Source: Vulcanimicrobiota bacterium (lineage in GTDB: Bacteria > Vulcanimicrobiota > Xenobia > Xenobiales > JADMJV01). From it: a DNA stretch of 64,000 nucleotides. Below are positions 24,231 to 32,608 of the stretch, in pieces. A model generated the notes under the pieces. That model was not told the origin of the DNA. It made no database searches and was given only the letters and a program-made list of their open reading frames with translations. Position numbers and translations under genes: made by a program. The stretch spans positions 124,001 to 188,000 of the forward strand of contig JAFKGI010000004.1 in assembly GCA_017307785.1 (NCBI GenBank). The letters are read 5' to 3'. Position 1 is the stretch's first letter; every line of letters begins with the position of its first letter.

Positions 24231-25898
24231 TTACAGTCCGGGAGAAGTCGCCGGTTTGATGGAGGCCATGGCCTGGCGGATCTGGTCTTTGAGGGCAGCC
24301 AGCCGTTCCGCTCTTTCGGGCGTGGCGGTTTCCCAGGCTCGCAGTCGGTTCTGAATCTCCTGGCCCGACAGGGTGAGTTTGGGCAACTCGTTGCGGTGGC
24401 TCAGCATCTCCTGGGCGAAGCTCTCGGTAAAGTCTCGATAGAACTCGACGGTGCTGGTGGAAATTTGATCGGCCACGGCGGTAAAGCGTTGCTGGTCCTG
24501 ACCGGCTTTGGTTTCGTCCAGGGCCGCCCCGGAATTGGCGGGATTGACCGGGCCCAGCGTTTTCCCCATGCCTTTTTCACGGATGGCTTCCTTGACCTGG
24601 TTGGATGCGTGGGTAATGTCGCTGCCCGGACCGGCACTGGTGTGACCACCACCGAACATCGCCTCCGAGGTGCGGCCGGCCAGATTGGAGGCCACCTCGG
24701 CCATATACCATTCGAAGGTGCTGGCCGGATTGGTGCTGGAGCGCAGGAAGACGGCCGCATTGGCCGGTCCGCGAGGGGCGAAGCTGACCGCATCGATCCC
24801 CTTGGGTTGCTGATCGGGATGGTCCTTGGCCATCTCCTCAAAAAGATGACGCACCACCACATGGCCCATCTCGTGGCAAATGGTCAGGCGCCACATCCAG
24901 TCGGGATTGGTGATGGGTCTGGCCACTCCAAAAGACTCCTGCAGGCGGGCTTCGCGGGCCGATTCGCCGGTGACTTTGCCGTCGCCCAGCACTTTGGCCT
25001 GGCGCAGTCCTTTCTCCAGGCTCAGAGGGTTGGCGCCGATAGTGGCTTTGGACATGTCTTCCAGCACACCCGGCTCGATCTGTAGGCCCTGGCGTTCGGC
25101 CATGCTCTGGAGAATGCTCAGGCGTTCTTCCGGACCGGAGGGATTGCCGATTTCTAACTCTCGTTGAAAGCGTTTGCTGGCATCGTAGTCCATGGTGTCC
25201 GCCCGGCTGGTGGTTCCGATGAAAATCAGATTGGTGTTCTTCTCCATCAGACTGGTCAAGGTGGCCAGCGTCTGATGGGATTCGGCCGGATCCTCTTGCT
25301 TGGGCGTGAGTTCCTTGAGGCCCACCCAGCCGGCCAGACCGCTGAGAGCGCCGCTCACGGCCGCGCCCACTTTCATGGCCACGCTGGCCGATTTGGAGCG
25401 AATGCGTGCCGCCGCCTCGATTTCGTCGATGTGCACGACGGCGGTTTTGTGGGGGCTCTGCAGAGCAGCTTGCTGAGCTTCGGCAAAAAGCTGGCGCAGC
25501 TTCTGGGGACCGTTTTCGCTGAAGTCGGCTCCGTCGGCGTGGAGAGTTTTGATGCCGATTTTTTCCAGGTCGGCGGCCAGGCCGCGCACCAGCGTGGTTT
25601 TGCCTGCTCCGGTATTGCCCTGGACCAGGTAGCTGGAGTAGGGCGGTTTCTGACCGTCGCGCAGTTCGCCCACCAACTTCTGCATTTCCGCTCGGGCCGG
25701 GCTGTTGCCGCCCAGGCTTTCCAGCGTGAAGCCCTGCGTATCCAGGAGCGGAAAAGGGGTGGCCGCTACAGGCTTGAGGCGCACCGGTGCCTCGACGGAA
25801 GCGCCCAGAGAAATCGAGTCCAAGGGAGCCAGAGATTTGGTAGGCGCTACCGGAGCGGGCGTTCGGGCCAGAGAGATCTGCAGCGGACCAATTTTCAC
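24231..25898 (-). CDS. Soluble FtsH-like AAA+ zinc protease
   Basis: A 555-residue protein with an AAA+ module (Walker A QGNTGAGKTT at 93-102, Walker B HIDEIE at 156-161, arginine-finger region RFQREL) and a C-terminal M41-type peptidase. The zinc site is HEMGH (342-346), and the third ligand is Asp427 in GPGSDITHASNQV, matching the GxxNDIxxAT signature of FtsH. Unlike FtsH there are no N-terminal membrane helices, and the first 60 residues are Pro-rich. A hydrophobic insert (about 170-195) sits between Walker B and the second region of homology. It should unfold and cleave proteins in the cytosol. It lies in an operon with the BpsA-like and SNF2 genes. Confidence 0.85.
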   Translation of the reverse strand: MKIGPLQISLARTPAPVAPTKSLAPLDSISLGASVEAPVRLKPVAATPFPLLDTQGFTLESLGGNSPARAEMQKLVGELRDGQKPPYSSYLVQGNTGAGKTTLVRGLAADLEKIGIKTLHADGADFSENGPQKLRQLFAEAQQAALQSPHKTAVVHIDEIEAAARIRSKSASVAMKVGAAVSGALSGLAGWVGLKELTPKQEDPAESHQTLATLTSLMEKNTNLIFIGTTSRADTMDYDASKRFQRELEIGNPSGPEERLSILQSMAERQGLQIEPGVLEDMSKATIGANPLSLEKGLRQAKVLGDGKVTGESAREARLQESFGVARPITNPDWMWRLTICHEMGHVVVRHLFEEMAKDHPDQQPKGIDAVSFAPRGPANAAVFLRSSTNPASTFEWYMAEVASNLAGRTSEAMFGGGHTSAGPGSDITHASNQVKEAIREKGMGKTLGPVNPANSGAALDETKAGQDQQRFTAVADQISTSTVEFYRDFTESFAQEMLSHRNELPKLTLSGQEIQNRLRAWETATPERAERLAALKDQIRQAMASIKPATSPGL

Positions 25899-25950
25899 GC
25901 TGTTTGAATTCTGGGCCCTGAGCCCGTACCCCTGGATTTATTCCCCAAAT

Positions 25951-26220
25951 TTAACCGCTGACCTGAGTCAGAAACTCTTCCAGGGTGAGTCCCGGTCCCT
26001 GTTCGGTCAGGGCCCTGGCCAGATCGTAGGCGCCCAGCAGGCGCTTGTCCTTGGGATGGGCCTGAATGTCGCGCACTTCGCGGCGAGCGGCGGCGTCGTC
26101 GTGAAAGACCTTAAAATACACGCCTCCGTCTTCATCGAAAGCGTCCCACATGTCTCGGCACTCCAGCAGCCAGCGTCCCCCCTCCGCCTGCCCTCGGGCG
26201 AAATGGTCTTCGCGACTCAT
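25951..26220 (-). CDS. Small hypothetical protein of the BpsA operon
   Basis: An 89-residue acidic protein beginning MSREDHFARGQAEGGRWLLE. Its ATG overlaps the stop of the BpsA-like gene (ATGA), which is strong support for a real, coupled gene. The pattern WDAFDEDGGVYFKVFHDD suggests a small alpha/beta protein; the C-terminal helix ends LTLEEFLTQVSG. No known domain is recognised. Confidence 0.7.
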   Translation of the reverse strand: MSREDHFARGQAEGGRWLLECRDMWDAFDEDGGVYFKVFHDDAAARREVRDIQAHPKDKRLLGAYDLARALTEQGPGLTLEEFLTQVSG

Positions 26221-27341
26221 CGCTGCAAGGAGCACTCGAAGAAATGCGCATACAGGAACGGGAAGCCCAGCAACTCCTGGGTGGGGTGGAGAGGACTGCC
26301 CAGGCCTCGCAGCGCGGCCAGGTGTTCGACCCGATACCCGTTGTTGTAGATGTAACGGCTGAAATGGTCGTGCCGCCGCTCGATGTGCAGACCCAACTCT
26401 TGCAAATCGGTCCAGAGCTTTTCCGGGTTCTCGATCAGGCCGGGGAAGGTCGACAAGAATAGACGGCTGTCCGGTCCGGGCTTGAGCGAGTCGGCGGCGC
26501 ACTGCAGAAAGAAGCGCATGCCGTTGGCGGCGTAGGGCGGATCGGTGGTTACTAGATCGTAGGCGGCCCGCATGGAATCAGGCACGCCGTGGCGCAGGTT
26601 GTGCTCCAGCACGGTCAGTCGCTCGCCGCCCTTTTCCTTGAGGAAGGCCACCAGGTCGGGATCCAGCTCTAGCACGTCCACCTGATAGTCGCTGCTGGCC
26701 TGCACCAGCGCCAAAGACACCAGGTCATCGTCGCCCAGAACCAGCACGCGCGCGCCCGGCTTGAGGGCTTCGCGCATTTTGGCCACCCGGCGCTGGGTGG
26801 TGTGAGGAGTGCAATACTGCTGTTCGTAGCGCAACTTCATCGCCGGCCGGTGGCTGAAGATCTCGACCAGGTCGAGGTCCAGACCCTGCTCGGGCTGCTG
26901 GTCATGGGTCAGAAAAGCGCGCGTGTGATCGAAGGCGAAGTCGACCAGTCGTTCGGGTCTGCGTAACAAGGGGCCGGCCTTCTCCAGGGGGCCGGCAAAA
27001 GGCCGGGGCATGCTCTGCTGGCGGTAGCGCTGCTCGGCCGCGTCCAGCAATTCCAGAGGGCTGCCCTGGGCGCCGCTGTAGCTTTGCAGGGCGGCCACCA
27101 GGCGGGCCACGCAGTTGGGGGGGTCGTGGGGCTGTTCGCTGACCAGCAGGTTGGCGTCCAGAGCGCGCTCCAGCCAGGGGTCGTCGCCCAGGGGCCGCGG
27201 CGTCTTGTAAGGGGCCAGACGCTTAAAACTTTCTTCATCCGCCAGGACCCGGGTGCCATAGGCCAGGTTGCACAGGGCCACTTCCCCCGATTGGTTTCCG
27301 TAGCGCGTGTCGAGGTGCTGTGTGAGCCAGTAGTTTGCCAT
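26217..27341 (-). CDS. BpsA-like branched-chain polyamine synthase
   Basis: A 374-residue protein with a methyltransferase-like aminopropyltransferase core. RVLVLGDDDLVSLAL (198-212), VDVLELDPDLVAFL (221-234) and VTTDPPYAANG (264-274) match the GDDD and DPP signatures of N4-bis(aminopropyl)spermidine synthase (BpsA). The QQYCTPHTTQRRVAKM strand before them matches as well. BpsA adds aminopropyl groups from decarboxylated SAM to spermidine, making branched polyamines. The N-terminal 160 residues are divergent from the winged-helix part of known BpsA. The ATG at 27341 is preferred because an upstream start would run into the divergent gene; no clear ribosome site. Confidence 0.75.
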   Translation of the reverse strand: MANYWLTQHLDTRYGNQSGEVALCNLAYGTRVLADEESFKRLAPYKTPRPLGDDPWLERALDANLLVSEQPHDPPNCVARLVAALQSYSGAQGSPLELLDAAEQRYRQQSMPRPFAGPLEKAGPLLRRPERLVDFAFDHTRAFLTHDQQPEQGLDLDLVEIFSHRPAMKLRYEQQYCTPHTTQRRVAKMREALKPGARVLVLGDDDLVSLALVQASSDYQVDVLELDPDLVAFLKEKGGERLTVLEHNLRHGVPDSMRAAYDLVTTDPPYAANGMRFFLQCAADSLKPGPDSRLFLSTFPGLIENPEKLWTDLQELGLHIERRHDHFSRYIYNNGYRVEHLAALRGLGSPLHPTQELLGFPFLYAHFFECSLQR

Positions 27342-27409
27342 CTGGGCCGATTGCCCGGAGGACCCTATGTTCCTGCCCAAGAACAAGCCGGCTGTGAGGT
27401 GACAAGAAC

Positions 27410-29092
27410 GTGATTGCACAGGTACAAGCGGCGACGCCCGTAGACGAAATTCAAATGAAACTCTTTTCCGTCATTGGCGGTGAAGACCCCCAAGAGGTGA
27501 TTCCTCTGGTTGACGCTCAGTTGACCGTCGCCGAGCGCGAGTTGCGCGAGATTCCCGAGCGCGCTCAGGCTCGTGGCCCCGAGTTCGTAGCCGCTGTGCA
27601 GGACAAGTTGCAGGCCGTGACCGAGCAGTTCTGCTTGTATCAGACCTGGCTGCAGAACTCTCGGCAGGCGTTGGAGAACAATGACCACGGCCGACTGGTG
27701 GCCGCCTATGAAGAAGCTCAGGCGCTGGTGCCGGCTCTCTTCCAAGCGCTGGAAAATTATGGCGCGGCCTTCTCCGCCCACGGCGCTTTCGCCACTCCTT
27801 TCGCCAACACGCTGGCGCGTATCGCCGAAGGCATTCACAGCGGTCAGGCCGGCGAAGAGAGCTGGGATGACTACCTGAACGACTTTTCCCAGAAGTTTGC
27901 CGAGAAAATCGGCGAGGTCCGCAAAGCCGCGCTGCCCGGACAAGGCGCCTGTGTTGAGGCCTATCAACAGGGCATCGAAGTCCTGCAGGGCCTGCAGGGT
28001 CTGGAGGCCCTGGATGCGGCCAGTCTACAGGGACCGCTGAAGGAACTGGATGAGTCCATCGCCCTGGGTCAAAAGGTCGAGCGTTTGATGGTGGAAGGCG
28101 TCGAGGGCCCGGCTCCCATTCCTATGACCAATGTGGTGATTTCGGTCGTGCGCAAAGGTCTGGCCGGAGAGGTGGACAGCACGCTGGTCACCAGTTTCCT
28201 GGAAGACTACCGGGATTTGCTGGACGGTTTCTGGGAGGGCTTCGAGCGCTCCATCGCTCGCCCCAGCGACTCGGCCCTGGTGCAACAGGAGATTCCCCGC
28301 ACTCTGGAGACCGGGGACGAGCATGACGCGGCCGCGGAAGAGCTACTCAACGCTTTCTCGCAAAAGGATTCGGCCGCTTGTGAGGCGGCCATCGCCAAGC
28401 TGATCGAGACCGGTCGCAAGCTTGACGAATCTCGGGAAGTGTTCACCACCGCTGCTCAGCATCAGGGGCAGGCTCTCTGTCCCGGCTGCGGCCGCGCCAA
28501 CCCGCCCGAGAACAAGCGCTGTGAAGCTTGCGGTCAGATTCTTCCGGTCGAGGCCGGCGTGGGCTCTTCTTCGAGCTTCAACGTGATGGCCGGTCCGGCT
28601 CTGGAAGAAACCCAGGAGCTGGGAATGACCGAGAACGTAGCCAAGCTGTTTGGCGCCTGCGACAACGTGTCGGAAGGCAAGATCACAATGGCCGAGTTCC
28701 AGAACGTGGTCACCGAGGCGATGGTGGGACTGAAGGAGTTTGCCAAAGAGCTCGATGAGATCGTGACCGAGGTCATGGACGAGTCGAACATGAATGAGGA
28801 AACCAAGCAGGTCTGGCACGATCATCATCTGCCGCACGTGCAGGAAGTAGCCGCCGCTTTCGTCTCCGGAATGTCCGACTGTGAAGGTGGCATCAAGTCG
28901 ATGCAGGCCTATGTCAGCGAGCAGGACAACGAGCATCTGATCAACGGCGTGCGCCTGGTTTGGGAAGGCCTGAACGTGATTCACCGGGCTCGCCTGGCCA
29001 TGAACTCCAACCTGCAGATGCTCCAGGATCTGCTCCAGGAAGCCCGCGAGGCCGGTTACCTAACGGATACCCCCGAAGAGGCCGACGCCTGA
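27410..29092 (+). CDS. Helical protein with central zinc ribbon
   Basis: A 560-residue, mostly alpha-helical, acidic protein. A single zinc ribbon, CPGCGRANPPENKRCEACGQ, lies near residues 360-379. The flanking regions (1-340 and 395-555) are amphipathic helices with frequent Glu/Gln/Leu, suggesting bundles or coiled coils. The GTG start has GAGGTGA 6 bases upstream. No enzyme motif is seen; a scaffold or adaptor role is plausible. It diverges from the BpsA-like gene and converges with the UPF0489-TPR gene, overlapping it by 33 bases. Confidence 0.8.
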   Translation: MIAQVQAATPVDEIQMKLFSVIGGEDPQEVIPLVDAQLTVAERELREIPERAQARGPEFVAAVQDKLQAVTEQFCLYQTWLQNSRQALENNDHGRLVAAYEEAQALVPALFQALENYGAAFSAHGAFATPFANTLARIAEGIHSGQAGEESWDDYLNDFSQKFAEKIGEVRKAALPGQGACVEAYQQGIEVLQGLQGLEALDAASLQGPLKELDESIALGQKVERLMVEGVEGPAPIPMTNVVISVVRKGLAGEVDSTLVTSFLEDYRDLLDGFWEGFERSIARPSDSALVQQEIPRTLETGDEHDAAAEELLNAFSQKDSAACEAAIAKLIETGRKLDESREVFTTAAQHQGQALCPGCGRANPPENKRCEACGQILPVEAGVGSSSSFNVMAGPALEETQELGMTENVAKLFGACDNVSEGKITMAEFQNVVTEAMVGLKEFAKELDEIVTEVMDESNMNEETKQVWHDHHLPHVQEVAAAFVSGMSDCEGGIKSMQAYVSEQDNEHLINGVRLVWEGLNVIHRARLAMNSNLQMLQDLLQEAREAGYLTDTPEEADA

Positions 29093-30241
29093 TTGGCGGC
29101 CCAGGTCGTCTCGCTTCAGTTGGGCGAGTTCGATCTGGGCCAGCCCGTCTTTGCCCTGTTTGCGGTAAAGGCGGGCTAACAGCAGCCGCATTTGCAGGCT
29201 GATCACCTTGCCGTCCGCCTGGCGCAGGCCGCGCCGCAGCATTTGGGTGGCCTGACGCGGCTGCTCCAGTTGCTCCAGAGCCACTGCGGCTGCATAGTGC
29301 AGGCGATAGTCGTCCACGATCTGCAGCCCCTGCTGGGCATACTCAAGCGCTCGCCCGGGTTGATTCAGCCGCGTGCTCAGCAGTTCGGAGGCCAGTCCCG
29401 CCAGGTAGGCCTGGCCCAGCGAGGGAACCTGCGGCAGCAATCGCTGCCAGGTTTGCAGGGCCGCTTCGAATTGGCCCAGGTGGTGCTGACAGGTGCCGCG
29501 CAAATACTCGGCCTCCACGTCGGTCAGGCCTTCCAGCACTTCCAGCCCCTGTTGATAGTGGCGCTGACGCACGGCCTGGGCGGCGGCGTCGCGCGCGTCT
29601 CCCGTATAGCCTTGCCAGTCCTCCGTCCAGGGAGCGGCCAGACATCGTTCCGAGGTTGGTGTGTAGCCGCCGAAGACGGAGTAGGCCACGGTCGTGATCA
29701 GGGGGGAGGGAAGGGGGCCCGGTGGTTGGCTCCAGACCTCGCCTTTTTGGTCCAGATAGTAGTCCAGGTCTACGTCCAAAAGAACCGGTTCTTCTGGTAG
29801 GGGTAGGGCGTCGGCGGTGCCTACCTGGAAAGGAATGCCCAGGAGCGTTCCCTCGATGTAGCCTCCGGCATCCCGGAAACCGGTCGATTCTTCCACCGTC
29901 AAATCCAGCCAGCCGTTGACATGGGTGCGGGCCCAATCGAGCAGCTTTCCCTGAATCAGGTCGGGCGGGATGACCCAGGTGAGGCGCCCTACCAGGCCGT
30001 GGCGAATGGCCGCGTAAAGATAGTTGCCGCAATTCAGTCCGCCCCAGGGCACGTAGGGGTTGCCGGTCAATCCGGCGATCGGTTCTTCGGCGGGATGGAG
30101 TTGCTCGAGCACCCGGTCGTCCAGGCCGTCGCGCCCGATGTCCAGGTGCGCATCCACGTGCCAGCACCAGGCGTCGCGCACCCCGGCCCGTTTCCAGGCG
30201 AAGTAGGCCTGGCTGTGATCCTCCATGAGAATGGGGGTCAC
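29060..30241 (-). CDS. UPF0489 domain protein with TPR-like tail
   Basis: A 393-residue protein. The N-terminal half has the UPF0489 pattern, an arginase-like fold: MEDHSQAYFAW (6-16), HVDAHLDI (28-35) and LLDVDLDYYL (155-164), where the Asp/His clusters would bind metal. The C-terminal half (about 225-385) is made of helical repeats such as GLEVLEGLTDVEAEYLRGTC and RALEYAQQGLQIVDDY, consistent with TPRs. It starts at GTG, overlapping the upstream GNAT gene by 4 bases. The reaction catalysed by UPF0489 proteins is not established; amidohydrolase or deacetylase-like chemistry is a guess from the fold. Confidence 0.8.
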   Translation of the reverse strand: MTPILMEDHSQAYFAWKRAGVRDAWCWHVDAHLDIGRDGLDDRVLEQLHPAEEPIAGLTGNPYVPWGGLNCGNYLYAAIRHGLVGRLTWVIPPDLIQGKLLDWARTHVNGWLDLTVEESTGFRDAGGYIEGTLLGIPFQVGTADALPLPEEPVLLDVDLDYYLDQKGEVWSQPPGPLPSPLITTVAYSVFGGYTPTSERCLAAPWTEDWQGYTGDARDAAAQAVRQRHYQQGLEVLEGLTDVEAEYLRGTCQHHLGQFEAALQTWQRLLPQVPSLGQAYLAGLASELLSTRLNQPGRALEYAQQGLQIVDDYRLHYAAAVALEQLEQPRQATQMLRRGLRQADGKVISLQMRLLLARLYRKQGKDGLAQIELAQLKRDDLGRQSGVGLFGGIR

Positions 30242-30834
30242 GGTTGTTGGCGGCGCCGGGCTCGCTTCTCCTGACGGGCTTTGAGCTGTTCTTGCAGGTC
30301 ATCGTGGGCTTTGACGGTTTGCTTGCAGCGATCCAGAATTTCCTGACCGCGCGGGGTGCAGGCCCGCACCACTCGGTAGGCTTCCAGTTCGAAGCGATTG
30401 CGCAGAGCCGCCTGCCAACGCGGATTGTTACCGGCCACTTCGCCGCCCATGAAGTCGATGCCCAGGGAGGCGGTCACCTCGGTGGCGTGATCAAAAAGGG
30501 CATGGCCGATACCGCGACCCCAATATTCTTGCAGAGCGCCGATGTCTTCCACGAAGGTCTGGCGCCGGCCCAGATCGTCCATTCCGTAGAGATTGAGCAG
30601 CAGGTAGCCGATGGGCTTGTCGAGTTCGCGGTCGCGGGCCAGCAGAAAGCGATATTTGCCCTGGCGCACCCACATACGCAGCGAGGAAAACTCGCGGCGC
30701 ATGAATTCGGCTCGCTCGGCCGAGGTGCTGCGCAGGGCGTTAAAAGTAAAAATCGACGCCGTGGTCGCCATCTCCAGGATAAAATCCCAGTCTTGCTCCG
30801 CGGCGTCGACTATTTCATACCAGGGGTCTTCCAA
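30238..30834 (-). CDS. GNAT-family N-acetyltransferase
   Basis: A 198-residue protein of GNAT type. The acetyl-CoA-binding segment is EDIGALQEYWGRGIGHALFD (about 95-114), with the Q/R-x-x-G-x-G core, preceded by strands PIGYLLLNLYGM and followed by NNPRWQAALRNRFELEAY, the usual acceptor-side helix. The C-terminal 30 residues are very basic (KARQEKRARRRQQP). It starts at TTG, 7 bases after the FG-rich gene, and is translationally coupled to the UPF0489 gene; it might acetylate the FG-rich protein or a small molecule, which is only a guess from position. Confidence 0.8.
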   Translation of the reverse strand: MEDPWYEIVDAAEQDWDFILEMATTASIFTFNALRSTSAERAEFMRREFSSLRMWVRQGKYRFLLARDRELDKPIGYLLLNLYGMDDLGRRQTFVEDIGALQEYWGRGIGHALFDHATEVTASLGIDFMGGEVAGNNPRWQAALRNRFELEAYRVVRACTPRGQEILDRCKQTVKAHDDLQEQLKARQEKRARRRQQP

Positions 30835-30841
30835 AACGGAT

Positions 30842-31330
30842 TTACGCGTTCAGGCTGATTCCCAGCGAGAGGTTGAGGTTGCTGCCACCGAAGGGCAGGC
30901 CGCCGGCGAAGGGCGAGCCAAAGTTGAGGCCGCTACCGAAGCTGTTGCTGCCGAAGCTGTTGAAGCCACCGAAGTTGCCGAAGCTGTTGCCGCCAAAGCT
31001 GCTAAACGGCGACGAGAAGAGGTTGTTGAAACCGCCACCGAGGCTGTTGCTACCGGAGAAGGCAAATGCGCCACCGGCACCGGCTCCGGCCATTGCGAAG
31101 CTGCTGATAGGTCCGCCGCCGAACTGGTTGCCGTAGGGCTGGCCCATAAACGAGTTACAGCAACCGTTGACGCGCTGAGCGCCAAAGTTCATGTTCATCG
31201 CACAAGCCTGGTTCGGGAAGGGATTCTGCTGAATTTGCTGTTGTTCGCACTGCTGCATACGCGGGGCGCGGGGGCCGCCGCCGAATAGTCCACCAAGTGC
31301 CTGAACTCCACCTAATACTGCACCGATCAA
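30842..31330 (-). CDS. Gly/Phe/Asn/Ser-rich low-complexity protein
   Basis: About 162 residues, assuming the TTG start with GGGGA 8 bases upstream; an ATG at 31435 would extend it but overlaps the preceding gene. After an N-terminal glycine-rich hydrophobic stretch (IGAVLGGVQALGGLFGGG) and a Gln/Cys region, the rest is Phe-Gly and Asn-Ser-Phe-Gly-rich, e.g. GGNSFGNFGGFNSFGS. Such FG/GF-rich sequence is intrinsically disordered or phase-separating in other systems, or forms extracellular fibres. It may be exported, but the leader is not classical. First gene of a likely three-gene operon with the GNAT and UPF0489 genes. Confidence 0.65.
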   Translation of the reverse strand: MIGAVLGGVQALGGLFGGGPRAPRMQQCEQQQIQQNPFPNQACAMNMNFGAQRVNGCCNSFMGQPYGNQFGGGPISSFAMAGAGAGGAFAFSGSNSLGGGFNNLFSSPFSSFGGNSFGNFGGFNSFGSNSFGSGLNFGSPFAGGLPFGGSNLNLSLGISLNA

Positions 31331-31378
31331 AGTCTTAAGTCCCCAATCTACATTGTTGCAAGAATTGTCCCACAGGTA

Positions 31379-31398
31379 CGGCCCTCTGTCTAGGGCCG
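31379..31398. repeat. Perfect 7-bp hairpin upstream of the FG-rich gene
   Basis: CGGCCCT and AGGGCCG are separated by 6 bases. It lies between the stop of the gene at 31404 and the start of the FG-rich gene. No T-run follows on the minus strand, so it is not a classical terminator; it could be an operator or a leader RNA hairpin. Confidence 0.45.
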
Positions 31399-31403
31399 AA
31401 AAA

Positions 31404-32267
31404 TTATGGAAAGTACAATGTATAATTTTCCTCATCCTGATACTGGATGGTGTCCAGCTCTTCGTCGAGCTCCCGATAGAGCTCCAGGATCCTGCGCCCC
31501 GGCCCGCTCAAGCGTTGCGCCCACTGCTCCGGCTGGCTCAAATCATACTGCGTGACCAGGCCGCGCTGGTCGCTGACCATGCTGGCCTGGCCCTGAGCCC
31601 CGGCCGGCAAGTTTAAAGAACTTTTAGGATACAGGTAGATCTTGGACTCGCTCAGCTGATTGCGGGTGTAGGTAAACGAGACCAGACCTTCGTCGCGATG
31701 GTCCTCCAGATCGTAGTCCTGCAACAGGTGCTTGAGATTGTCGGGCAACAGCTGGACGGGTTGCACTCGGAAGTAAACCTTGAACTGCTCTTCCAGAATG
31801 TCCCAACCCAGGCCGTAGAACTTGCTGTGCGGAGACTCCAAAAAGTAGGCGTCGAGGGCCAGCGAGCGCTCCCGCAGGACGGGCCTGGCCGCCTCTAGAG
31901 CCGGTTGCGGATGGGCCACGGAGCCGTAGGCAAGTCGCGAAGAGTTGACTTTGTCGCCGTGGACCCGGTGGCTGTAACTGTAGTAGCTGAAGTGCTCGTA
32001 GCCGGAGTCGGAGACTTCGCGAAACTCTTTGGCCAACGAGAAGCAGACTTCCAGATAGGCTTTCTCGGCTTCGCTCAGGTAGCGCCGGAAGCGAAAAAAC
32101 TTGCGGCAATGCCACTGGAAAAGGTAGCGATGATAGTTCAGCAGCTCGGACACCGTTCGCTCTTCGAGCCGCCCGCCACAAAACTTGCGAGAACTTTTCA
32201 CAATCCGTTTACGTTTTGCGGGCTCGAACAATGAGTGTTTTAGAATTGCATTGTAAAGTGGCCTCAA
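31404..32267 (-). CDS. Hypothetical protein
   Basis: Up to 287 residues, basic at the N-terminus (EPAKRKRIVKSSRKF) and rich in Tyr, Leu and Arg. It has no signal peptide, membrane segment or motif that I recognise. The TTG start at 32267 collides with the ATG of the small plus-strand gene, so an internal GTG at 32201 (265 residues) may be the true start. The acidic C-terminal end is LYRELDEELDTIQYQDEENY. Codon use looks ordinary for the window. Confidence 0.65.
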   Translation of the reverse strand: MRPLYNAILKHSLFEPAKRKRIVKSSRKFCGGRLEERTVSELLNYHRYLFQWHCRKFFRFRRYLSEAEKAYLEVCFSLAKEFREVSDSGYEHFSYYSYSHRVHGDKVNSSRLAYGSVAHPQPALEAARPVLRERSLALDAYFLESPHSKFYGLGWDILEEQFKVYFRVQPVQLLPDNLKHLLQDYDLEDHRDEGLVSFTYTRNQLSESKIYLYPKSSLNLPAGAQGQASMVSDQRGLVTQYDLSQPEQWAQRLSGPGRRILELYRELDEELDTIQYQDEENYTLYFP

Positions 32268-32572
32268 TGAATCACTTCAATGCGCTCAACGTCGGTCGTC
32301 TCGACTCCGTTACCGGAGTTGGCCAGAGCCAGGGTGCCAAGGCCCCCAGCCTGGCTCGCTTCCTCAGCCAGCGCGCCAACGAAGTGTTGGGAAATCGCCA
32401 GACCAGCCAGACGGTGGAAAGGCGGGCCGTCGAGCAAGAGTCCGCCCCCGTCCTCAGTCAGGACTCCGCCCCCGTCAATCCTCAGCTGGCACGCCAGATG
32501 GACCAGTTGCAGCGCCTTCACACCTCCATCTCCCTGCCTTCCGGATACCAAGGTATCAACGTCGTCGTTTAA
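32267..32572 (+). CDS. Small hypothetical protein
   Basis: A 101-residue polar protein, MNHFNALNVGRLDSVTGVGQ onwards, rich in Gln, Ser and Arg, with no recognised domain. The N-terminal style resembles other lineage-specific proteins of the window (for example the one at 13092). No clear ribosome site is visible; an in-frame ATG at 32231 is an alternative start. It lies 36 bases upstream of the histidine kinase on the same strand. Confidence 0.45.
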   Translation: MNHFNALNVGRLDSVTGVGQSQGAKAPSLARFLSQRANEVLGNRQTSQTVERRAVEQESAPVLSQDSAPVNPQLARQMDQLQRLHTSISLPSGYQGINVVV

Positions 32573-32608
32573 GGGGTCGAGCTCGCCGGGCCGTCGAAGG
32601 CCGGGACC

